Shown piece after piece: positions 28,318 to 35,092 of a DNA stretch of 64,000 nucleotides. How positions within the stretch are numbered: the stretch's first letter is position 1; each line of letters opens with the position of its first letter. The notes below the pieces were generated by a model that saw nothing but the letters and a program-made list of their open reading frames with translations, searched no databases and had not been told where the DNA came from. Source of the DNA: Spirosoma sp. KCTC 42546 (GTDB lineage Bacteria > Bacteroidota > Bacteroidia > Cytophagales > Spirosomataceae); the NCBI RefSeq assembly GCF_006965485.1, contig NZ_CP041360.1, forward strand, positions 3,038,001-3,102,000. Direction: 5' to 3'. A program made the position numbers and the translations under genes.

Positions 28318-28389
28318 ATGATCTTCGCAGCGCTCGTTCTCTGTATATTGTTTATGATTATATTGATGTATAAACTTATTTTTAATTAA
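28318..28389 (+). CDS. Possible 23-residue hydrophobic membrane peptide
   Basis: An ATG at 28318 opens 23 codons (MIFAALVLCILFMIILMYKL, then IFN, TAA) between DUF1800 copies 2 and 3. The product is one predicted transmembrane helix. No ribosome-binding site, homologue or coupling supports it, so it may be chance; it is noted because it is almost wholly hydrophobic. Confidence 0.2.
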   Translation: MIFAALVLCILFMIILMYKLIFN

Positions 28390-28502
28390 TACTGGGAGTG
28401 GTCAGTAATACTTAGTCTTTATAGCTATTTTGTTGACTAAGCGGTATGCTTTAGTGTAGACAACAATTAGACGCATGGCTGTATTACTAACCTTATCCTT
28501 GA

Positions 28503-30147
28503 ATGCCTTATCTGGATCAATACACAGCTTTACTAACGGCTAAGACAGCCGCCCATTTACTTCGCCGAGCCACCTTTGGGCCTACGCAGAGCGAAATTGC
28601 CAACTTCACGGGCCTAACGGCTACCCAGGCTGTACAGCAATTAATCAGTAACGCGAATTATTCTCCCTCGCCACCGGTAGACCTGGACAGTACCAAATCA
28701 ACGGCTGGGCAGACCTACCTTGATAAGCCGTTTAGTGGTGACCGTAATTTCGATTTTGGCCATTATCTACGCTACTGGTGGCTTGGGCTGATGACCTCCC
28801 AAACGACCCCGCCAAGCTTACTCGATAAACTGACGCTGTTCTGGCAAAATCACTTTGTGACAACTCGCGAATTAGTGGATGATTACCGATTTGTGAATCA
28901 GTATTTGTTGCTGTTGCGCACTAATGCACTGGGCAATTTTCGAACGCTGGTCACCAAAATCAGTAAGGAGCCTGCTATGCTTCGTTACCTGAACGGGAAT
29001 GAAAATGAAGTTGGGAAGCCCAACGAAAATTACGCCCGTGAGCTTCAGGAGCTGTTTACAGTAGGTGCCGTGGATTTTGCGGGGAACAAGAATTACACCG
29101 AGGATGACGTGAAAGTCGCGGCCAGAGTGCTTACTGGCTGGAAATACACAAATTATTGGGTGGTTGGCTCAACGAGTTTTGCCACGACGTTTACACTCTC
29201 TAAACACGACAAGGCTGATAAGACATTTTCGGCAAAGTATGGCAGTACCGTCATTCCGGGTCGATCGGCCAATCCATCGGCTACGGTTACGGCAGGGGAT
29301 GCCGAGCTGGATGATCTGGTGACGATGTTGTTGAATCACTCCCAAACGCCCAGGTTTATTTGTCGGAAACTGTATCGCTGGTATGTGAATCCAAACGTAA
29401 CTCAGGTTATTGAGGATAATGTAATTATACCTCTGGCCCAATTTTTGTCAAGCCCTGGTAATAACTATGCTATTCAGCCGGTCATTGTCAAACTGCTAAC
29501 GAGTCAGCTATTTTTCGATGATTCGAATCGGGGAGCTATGGTTAAATCACCGGCTGATCTGGCCGTGGGAGCGATGCGATTTTTTAATCAGCCCGTACCC
29601 GACATGACGACTGATTACGCAGCCTTCAAGACGTATTTCGACTTCATGTTCTGGCGTATGCGCGACATGCAAATGGCGCTTGTTGATCAACCGTCGGTAT
29701 TTGGGTACGACCCTTATTATCAGACGGGGTATTCGAAAATCTGGATGAATACAACCACCATAGCCCTCCGTAGTGATTACACGGATGCCTATATCTGGCG
29801 TTGGCTTCAGGTGAAACCGAATTATAAAATGGGGATCGATTTGCTGGCCTGGGCCACTACCCTCCAGCCGAATTTCTCTGATGTAGCGGGAACCGCAGCT
29901 ATTAGTTGTGTGGATGTGCAGACAGCCTTTTCAAAAAAACCTGTTTGCCAGTGATCTGTTTCCGTCGCAAGTCGATTTTCTGATTGATACCATTATGATG
30001 CAGGGCATTCCGCGCTCATCCTGGACCTTTGAGTGGAACGCTTATCGAACCGCTCCAACGAATACGAGTAAAAAGAATGCGGTTTTGTATCGATTGCAGA
30101 ACCTGATGAAATACATGCTTCGCATGGCTGAGTATCACATTTTTTAG
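28503..30147 (+). pseudogene. DUF1800 family protein, tandem copy 3, frameshifted near the 3' end
   Basis: The first 483 residues run in one frame from MPYLDQYTALL and end at 29954; the last 70 residues continue in another frame to 30147 (ASDLFPSQVDFLIDTIMMQG, ending EYHIF). The break falls at a run of seven A at 29933-29939, where copies 1 and 2 read AFxTNxF: removing one A restores AFSKNLFASDLFPSQ in line with copy 2. All catalytic-region motifs are intact. It may be a sequencing indel, a real null mutation or slippage at A7. It shares an 86-base identical block with copy 2. Confidence 0.85.
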
Positions 30148-30150
30148 CCT

Positions 30151-30317
30151 GGTGTGGTGAAGAGGTGGAGTGGGTGTAGTAGGTGGAGTGAGTGGAGTGA
30201 GTGCAGTAAGTGGAGTCAGTCAAAAAGTAAAATTGTACTAGACGGACTCCACTCACTCCACTCACTCCACCAATTTTACTCACTCCACTACTACCACCTA
30301 CTTCACCTACACCACCA
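30151..30317. repeat. Inverted repeat of GGAGTGAGT-type units before the DUF1501 gene
   Basis: The left arm (about 30151-30218) is a degenerate array of GTGGAGTGAGT and GTGTAGTAGG units. The right arm (about 30245-30317) is its imperfect complement, with CACTCCACT, TACTCACTCC and TACTACCACC units. Together they can fold into a long hairpin between co-directional genes. The DUF1501 frame runs open through the right arm from 30154, an artefact of the repeat. Confidence 0.85.
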
Positions 30318-30324
30318 CTACGCG

Positions 30325-31833
30325 ATGAAACGGAGAGATTTTTTGACGGCGGCTTCGGTGAGTTTGCTGCCTGTTATGCTGGATGGTTTTGGACTAAAGG
30401 CCATGTCGCGCCAATCGGCATTGGTGCAGGCATTGTTGGGAACAAGTGCATTAGCCAGCGACAGGGTACTGGTTATTGTTTACCTGAATGGGGGCAACGA
30501 TGGGCTCAATACCGTGATTCCCCTGGACCAGTATTCCTTGTACAATGGCCTGCGATCTAACATTGCCATTCCGCAAAACGCGGTGCTTCCGTTAGAGGGG
30601 AATCTGGCTACGGGTCTGCATCCGGCCATGACGGGTATGCGTAACCTGTATAACGATGGCAAACTCTCGATTGTCCATTCCGTTTCGTATCCCAATCCAG
30701 ATCAATCTCACTATCGGGCAACGGATATCTGGATGACGGCTGTTGACTCCAGCCAAACCTCCGATTCGGGCTGGGCCGGGCGTTATCTTGAAAATCGGTT
30801 TCCGGGTTACCCAGCCGGCTATCCAAATGCGCAGATGGAAGATCCATTGGCTATTCAGATCGGTTACCTGACCTCCACGGCGTTATTGGGAAGCCAGCAA
30901 TCAATGGGTATTGCGTTGAGTGATCCCAATAGTTTTTACCAATTGGTTGGCTCGGCTAGTGCAACCTCACCCGGCGATTTACCGTGCTGTGACGCGGGGG
31001 ACTTAATTGCCTTTATCCGTAAGCAACAGGCGCTATCGGTGGGATATGCAGCCCAGATCAAACAAGCCGCCGATGCGGGTCAGAATCTGGCCGTCTACCC
31101 TGATTCAACCCAAAATAATTCCCTGGCCGACCAGTTGAAGATTGTAGCTCGGCTGATTCACGGGGGGCTGAAAACGAAAGTATACTTCGTTTCGCTGGGA
31201 GGCTTCGATACGCATTCGGGTCAGGTGGACGGTACGGATGTGACAACCGGTAGCCATGCGGTGCTATTAGGGAAACTATCATCGGCTGTTGCTTCCTTTC
31301 AGCAGGATTTGAAATTGCAGGGTACTGAAGATAAAGTGGTTGGTATGACGTTCTCGGAATTTGGTCGGCGGGCAAATTCCAATAATTCAAAAGGTACAGA
31401 TCATGGAATAGCTGCCCCCATGTTTGTGTTCGGAACTAGTGTCAAACACCGCACCATCGGCCACAATCCTGACCTGGCAAACCTGACAGGTCAGGCAGGA
31501 AATAAGGACATTAACATGCAGATCGACTTTCGGCGCGTGTATACAGACATCCTGAACGATTGGTTTGGCACTGCACACACCACAACGAACTCCCTGCTTT
31601 TTCATGAATTCCCGACTGTTTCGTTGTTTTCAGATACTGTGGAAACTGTAACATCGGGGAACTGGCAAAATCCGAATGTTTGGACCGTAGGTCGAGTGCC
31701 ATTTGCCAGTGAATATGTTAAAGTAAACGCAGGCCATACCGTAACCCTGGATCAGACTATCAGCGTAAAAAACATCAGACTTGAGGGTAAATTACAGTTC
31801 ACTGGGCCTTACTCTGTGCAGATGACGGGCTAG
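30325..31833 (+). CDS. DUF1501 family protein with Tat-like signal and C-terminal G8-like domain
   Basis: 502 residues from the ATG at 30325, where a twin-arginine signal starts (MKRRDFLTAASVSLL); earlier in-frame sequence is the inverted repeat and is rejected. The body has the alkaline-phosphatase-like DUF1501 motifs VYLNGGNDGLNTVIPLDQ, GLHPAMTGMRNLYNDGKL, SYPNPDQSHYRATDIW and GGFDTHSGQ. The last 60 residues (SGNWQNPNVWTVGRVPFASE, KVNAGHTVTLDQ) resemble the G8/beta-helix entry domain of surface proteins. DUF1501 pairs with DUF1800; both are of unknown function. Export to the cell envelope is predicted. Confidence 0.9.
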   Translation: MKRRDFLTAASVSLLPVMLDGFGLKAMSRQSALVQALLGTSALASDRVLVIVYLNGGNDGLNTVIPLDQYSLYNGLRSNIAIPQNAVLPLEGNLATGLHPAMTGMRNLYNDGKLSIVHSVSYPNPDQSHYRATDIWMTAVDSSQTSDSGWAGRYLENRFPGYPAGYPNAQMEDPLAIQIGYLTSTALLGSQQSMGIALSDPNSFYQLVGSASATSPGDLPCCDAGDLIAFIRKQQALSVGYAAQIKQAADAGQNLAVYPDSTQNNSLADQLKIVARLIHGGLKTKVYFVSLGGFDTHSGQVDGTDVTTGSHAVLLGKLSSAVASFQQDLKLQGTEDKVVGMTFSEFGRRANSNNSKGTDHGIAAPMFVFGTSVKHRTIGHNPDLANLTGQAGNKDINMQIDFRRVYTDILNDWFGTAHTTTNSLLFHEFPTVSLFSDTVETVTSGNWQNPNVWTVGRVPFASEYVKVNAGHTVTLDQTISVKNIRLEGKLQFTGPYSVQMTG

Positions 31834-31872
31834 TGAAGGCAAACCATTCGTTGCCAGCTTTTAGGGAACGGC

Positions 31873-31904
31873 TTGCGCTGCAGTTCGGTTTTCTACTACC
31901 TTTA
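31873..31904 (+). promoter_or_regulatory. Putative promoter of the enoyl-CoA hydratase-family gene
   Basis: TTG at 31873-31875 and TACCTTTA at 31897-31904, spaced by 21 bases, match the Bacteroidota TTG/TAnnTTTG pair with one mismatch. It lies about 30 bases upstream of the ATG at 31936. Confidence 0.5.
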
Positions 31905-31935
31905 CGAAAACCGTATGCACGCATACTAGTTGGCA

Positions 31936-32775
31936 ATGGAACAAACCTATCAATCTTTATCATTCGCGCAGGCCGATGGCGTGATGACCGTTTCGCTACT
32001 TGGCCCCGGCAAGGGAAATGCCATGGGGCCGGAGTTTTGGGAGGAGCTTCCCAACGCAATGGACGAAATCAATCAGCTTTCCGACATTCGATGCATTGTC
32101 TTCCGGGGAAGTGGTGATCATTTTAGCTACGGGCTTAACATCCCGCAGATGATGCCTCGCCTGGGGAAAATGACCACGGGTACTGTGCTGGCACAACAGC
32201 GCAGGGAACTAATGGGACAAATTCGGCAGATGCAGTCAGGCTTTCAGAAAATGCACGAATCGCCAAAGCCAGTTATTGCGGCCATACATGGCTGGTGTAT
32301 TGGCGGTGGCGTAAACATGATTGCTGCTGCCGATATCCGGCTTTGCTCCCGTGAGGCCAGGTTTAGCTTACGGGAAGCTAAACTTGCGATCACCCCCGAT
32401 ATTGGCGGTCTTCAGTTTTTGCCGCATATCATTGGTCAGGGATTTACCCGCGAAATGGCGTTCACTGGCGCTGATTACGATGCTGCTTTTGCTGAGCGAA
32501 TTGGTCTTGTCAACCACGTTTACAACTCTCCCGACCAATTATTTGATGCCGCAGCAACCCTGGCTCGACAAATTGCCGATAATCCCGCTTCGGCTGTACA
32601 GGGTGCCAAGCAAGTACTGAATTACAGCCTGAACAAATCCATCGAGGATGGGCTTCAATACGTAGCCGTCTGGAATTCAAGTCAATTGCAATCCAATGAT
32701 TTCTCCGAAGCCATGCAGTCGACAATAGAGAAACGTAAAGCAGAGTTTAATAAAAAATCAAATCGAGGATATTAA
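31936..32775 (+). CDS. Enoyl-CoA hydratase/isomerase family protein (dienoyl-CoA isomerase-like)
   Basis: 279 residues from the ATG at 31936 (a TTG two codons earlier is less likely). Crotonase fold: the oxyanion-hole motif is IHGWCIGGGVNMIAAADIRL and the CoA-binding part is RCIVFRGSGDHFSYGLNI. The segment ITPDIGGLQFLPHIIGQGFT resembles the Asp-Gly-x-Leu-Gln-x-Leu-Pro pattern of mitochondrial delta3,5-delta2,4-dienoyl-CoA isomerase (ECH1). It would shift double bonds of odd-position unsaturated fatty acids during beta-oxidation. The neighbour is a 2,4-dienoyl-CoA reductase, which supports this reading. The exact reaction is inferred. Confidence 0.8.
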   Translation: MEQTYQSLSFAQADGVMTVSLLGPGKGNAMGPEFWEELPNAMDEINQLSDIRCIVFRGSGDHFSYGLNIPQMMPRLGKMTTGTVLAQQRRELMGQIRQMQSGFQKMHESPKPVIAAIHGWCIGGGVNMIAAADIRLCSREARFSLREAKLAITPDIGGLQFLPHIIGQGFTREMAFTGADYDAAFAERIGLVNHVYNSPDQLFDAAATLARQIADNPASAVQGAKQVLNYSLNKSIEDGLQYVAVWNSSQLQSNDFSEAMQSTIEKRKAEFNKKSNRGY

Positions 32776-32868
32776 GTGGAGTGGGTGAAGTAAGTGAAGT
32801 AGGTGTAATAAGGTGGCAGTGTTTCCTGACTTACTCCACTCACTTCACTTACTTCACCCACTCCACTT
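32774..32868. repeat. Perfect 27-base inverted repeat between isomerase and reductase genes
   Basis: Arms 32774-32800 and 32842-32868 are perfect complements built from GTGAAGTAAGT and GGAGTGGGT units; the 41-base centre holds further ACTCCACTC units. The left arm begins inside the stop codon of the isomerase gene. No T-run follows, so it need not stop transcription of the reductase gene 20 bases further on. Confidence 0.9.
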
Positions 32869-32888
32869 ACTCCATTAATTTCTAAACC

Positions 32889-33773
32889 ATGAACGTAACG
32901 GGTATGCTGCGCGACGATGCGCTGAAAGGAAAAACGATTATTGTTACTGGGGGTGGCACAGGACTGGGTAAATCCATAAGCCGGTATCTACTGCAACTTG
33001 GGGCAAACGTCACGATTTGCAGCCGCCGACAGACTGTTATTGACGACACCGCCAATGAATTAATGGCCGAGACGGGGGGGCAGGTACTGGCCGTAGCCTG
33101 CGATGTGCGTAACACCGCAGAGATTGAAAATGTCATGGCCAAAACGATTGAGAAATTCGGGAAGATCGACGGATTGCTCAATAACTCCGCCGGTAATTTC
33201 ATTAGCCCAACCGAACGGCTATCGTACAAAGCTTTTGATACCATTGTAGACATTGTTCTGCGCGGAACCTATTATTTCACGCTGGCCGTGGGTAAGTACT
33301 GGATCGAAAACAAGATTCCCGGTACGGTATTGAATATTTCCACCACCTATGCTACTACGGGCTCTGGCTATGTTGTGCCATCGGCAGTAGCCAAAGGTGG
33401 TGCGCTTATCATGACAAAATCTCTGGCGGCCGAATGGGGCAAATATGGCATTCGTCTCAACGCTATTGCGCCGGGCCCATTCCCAACCAAAGGTGCCTGG
33501 GATCGACTCTTTCCCGAGCCGCTGGCGAGCATGATGGACCCAACAAGCCGTATACCGCTGCATCGCGTTGGCGAACACGGCGAACTGGCTAATCTGGCGG
33601 CTTTTCTACTCTCCGACTATTCCGGTTATATCACTGGAGAAAGCATCACTATTGATGGGGGAGAAGTACTGATGGCGGGCGAATTCAGTCATCTGGAAAA
33701 GGTCACTACCGAGCAATGGGATATGATCGAACAAACCATCAAACAAGCCAATCGGGCAAGTAAGAAGGAGTGA
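32889..33773 (+). CDS. SDR family oxidoreductase, 2,4-dienoyl-CoA reductase-like
   Basis: 294 residues of the classical SDR fold. The dinucleotide motif is VTGGGTGLGKSIS at about residues 19-31, followed by the NNSAGNFISP strand. Instead of the usual Tyr-xxx-Lys it reads GYVVPSAVAKGGALIMTKSL, then AAEWGKYGIRLNAIAPGP, FPTKGAW. This Ser-x-x-x-Lys layout and the PTKGAW motif are those of animal DECR1-type 2,4-dienoyl-CoA reductase rather than FabG. It would reduce 2,4-dienoyl-CoA with NADPH in oxidation of unsaturated fatty acids. Its pairing with the isomerase gene makes this consistent. Confidence 0.85.
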   Translation: MNVTGMLRDDALKGKTIIVTGGGTGLGKSISRYLLQLGANVTICSRRQTVIDDTANELMAETGGQVLAVACDVRNTAEIENVMAKTIEKFGKIDGLLNNSAGNFISPTERLSYKAFDTIVDIVLRGTYYFTLAVGKYWIENKIPGTVLNISTTYATTGSGYVVPSAVAKGGALIMTKSLAAEWGKYGIRLNAIAPGPFPTKGAWDRLFPEPLASMMDPTSRIPLHRVGEHGELANLAAFLLSDYSGYITGESITIDGGEVLMAGEFSHLEKVTTEQWDMIEQTIKQANRASKKE

Positions 33774-33789
33774 TAAATGAGGAATGTAA

Positions 33790-33850
33790 AATGGATAATG
33801 TAGAATGAAGTCTGCTAAAATTCTACATTATTCATTCTACATTATCCATT
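33790..33850. repeat. Perfect 19-base inverted repeat after the reductase gene
   Basis: Arms AATGGATAATGTAGAATGA (33790-33808) and TCATTCTACATTATCCATT (33832-33850) are perfect complements. The right arm continues the word ATTCTACATTATTCATTCTAC, a short internal repeat. No T-run follows. It lies in the leader of the DUF4494 gene and inside the false N-terminal extension of its frame. Confidence 0.85.
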
Positions 33851-33909
33851 CATTTTCGGCACCTTTGCCCCCCAATTTGTGTTATAAAACTGTACTAAAA
33901 ATCGTTAAA

Positions 33910-34428
33910 ATGCCTAACTGGTTTCTCGGAAAAATCCGCTATCAGCAACCCATTGACGACTCGAATGTCGGCACCCGGAATGAAGAGTTTATCAAGCAAA
34001 AAACAGTGACCGAAGCGTACTTGGTGGATGCCGTCAGCTATACCGAAGCAGAAGGTCGTCTGTACCAGGAGATTGCGACAAACACCCCTGATTTTGAAAT
34101 TACGAACATCTCGCGAATGAAATTAGCTGATGTGTTTCATAATGAAGATGGGGGCGAAGTCTGGTTCAAGGTAAAAGCCATGTTCATTACAGACGACGAA
34201 AAAACGGGCAAGCAGAAGAAAACGCCAAGCATCATGCTGGTGAATGCCGAAACGCCTAAACAAGCCTACGAGCGCGTAGAATTTAGTTTGAAATCGGCGC
34301 TTGATCCATTCGAAATTACGGACGTCAACACAACCAAGATTTTAGATATTTTTCCATATAACGAAGAAGAAACCCGTAATCTTCGGCCAATCAGTGAGTT
34401 GGTAAGCCCTGAACCGGAAACGGTCTAA
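33910..34428 (+). CDS. DUF4494 domain-containing protein
   Basis: 172 residues from the ATG at 33910 (MPNWFLGKIRYQQ); the longer frame from 33805 passes through the inverted repeat. The protein is small, soluble and acidic, with motifs KTVTEAYLVDAVSYTEAEGR, KVKAMFITDDEKTGKQKKTP and SIMLVNAETPKQAYERVEFS. These are typical of DUF4494, which in Bacteroidota is often near phage-like or unknown genes; the function is not known. It stands alone, followed by a terminator. Confidence 0.8.
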   Translation: MPNWFLGKIRYQQPIDDSNVGTRNEEFIKQKTVTEAYLVDAVSYTEAEGRLYQEIATNTPDFEITNISRMKLADVFHNEDGGEVWFKVKAMFITDDEKTGKQKKTPSIMLVNAETPKQAYERVEFSLKSALDPFEITDVNTTKILDIFPYNEEETRNLRPISELVSPEPETV

Positions 34429-34436
34429 CCACTTAG

Positions 34437-34474
34437 CATCCCGAAGGCGTTGAGCTTTCGGGATGTTTGCTTTT
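34437..34474 (+). terminator. Intrinsic terminator after the DUF4494 gene
   Basis: Arms CATCCCGAA (34437-34445) and TTCGGGATG (34457-34465) are perfect and are followed by TTTGCTTTT. It marks the end of the preceding gene before the copper region. Confidence 0.8.
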
Positions 34475-34525
34475 ATAGAATGCGGCTCTTTTTTTACAAG
34501 ATTCCCGACTTATAGGTAAAAATAC

Positions 34526-34556
34526 TTGCATTAAATGAGTTAGGTACAGATATTTG
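34526..34556 (+). promoter_or_regulatory. Putative promoter of the HYC_CC_PP/TonB-receptor operon
   Basis: TTG at 34526-34528, a 20-base spacer, and GATATTTG at 34549-34556, which departs from TAnnTTTG only at the first base. It lies just upstream of the ATG at 34565, so the leader would be very short. Confidence 0.45.
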
Positions 34557-34564
34557 CCCTCATT

Positions 34565-35014
34565 ATGAAACGCGCTCTGTTCCAAGTGTTCAACCTACTA
34601 ATGGTCTGCGTCGTGCTGCTGAGCAGCACAGGCTTTGGGCTGGTGGAACATTCATGCCAGATGCGCGGCAAGAAAAAAACGATGGTTGTCGCGTTTAGCG
34701 ATACCAAAGCCCAATCCGGTTGCGCCATTGATCAGAAGTCGATGCCAGACCAGCAAACACTCGTTAAAAAGACGCAGTGTTGTCAGGATGACCAACAGTA
34801 TGAGAATGTCGATATTTCGTCTTCACTGAGCCAGTTGGTTGCGAAGTTTATCAAGACAATCACCGAAACGATTGCCGCTGGTGTTGTTTCCGTATTAACC
34901 TGGTTTGTCCACTGGATTTTTGCCGGAAAGTCGTCCTCTGTTTCGATCTTTCCATCCCCGCCTTCTCTATCCGGACGCGACATCCTGACGCTTATCCATA
35001 GCCTCCTTATCTGA
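34565..35014 (+). CDS. HYC_CC_PP family protein
   Basis: 149 residues with an N-terminal signal/transmembrane segment (LLMVCVVLLSSTGFGLVEHS). The family pattern is His-x-Cys after the signal (EHSCQM), a Cys-Cys pair in the middle (KTQCCQDDQQ), and a Pro-Pro near the C-terminus (FPSPPSLSGRD). The spaced His/Cys residues suggest metal binding; this is inferred from the pattern and from neighbours. The gene precedes a TonB receptor and the HMA/AraC regulator, an arrangement I associate with copper-related loci in Bacteroidota. Confidence 0.8.
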   Translation: MKRALFQVFNLLMVCVVLLSSTGFGLVEHSCQMRGKKKTMVVAFSDTKAQSGCAIDQKSMPDQQTLVKKTQCCQDDQQYENVDISSSLSQLVAKFIKTITETIAAGVVSVLTWFVHWIFAGKSSSVSIFPSPPSLSGRDILTLIHSLLI

Positions 35015-35092
35015 TCCGTTGATTGATGGTTTCTGGCCTTTGTCGTTCCGACGCAGGCTTATGATATACTCTATCTATCAATCAACGAACTC

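Noticed and set aside
30154..30324. N-terminal extension of the DUF1501 frame through Ser/Trp-rich repeats
   Set aside because: It is the translation of the inverted repeat of GGAGTGAGT units; a twin-arginine signal starts cleanly at 30325.
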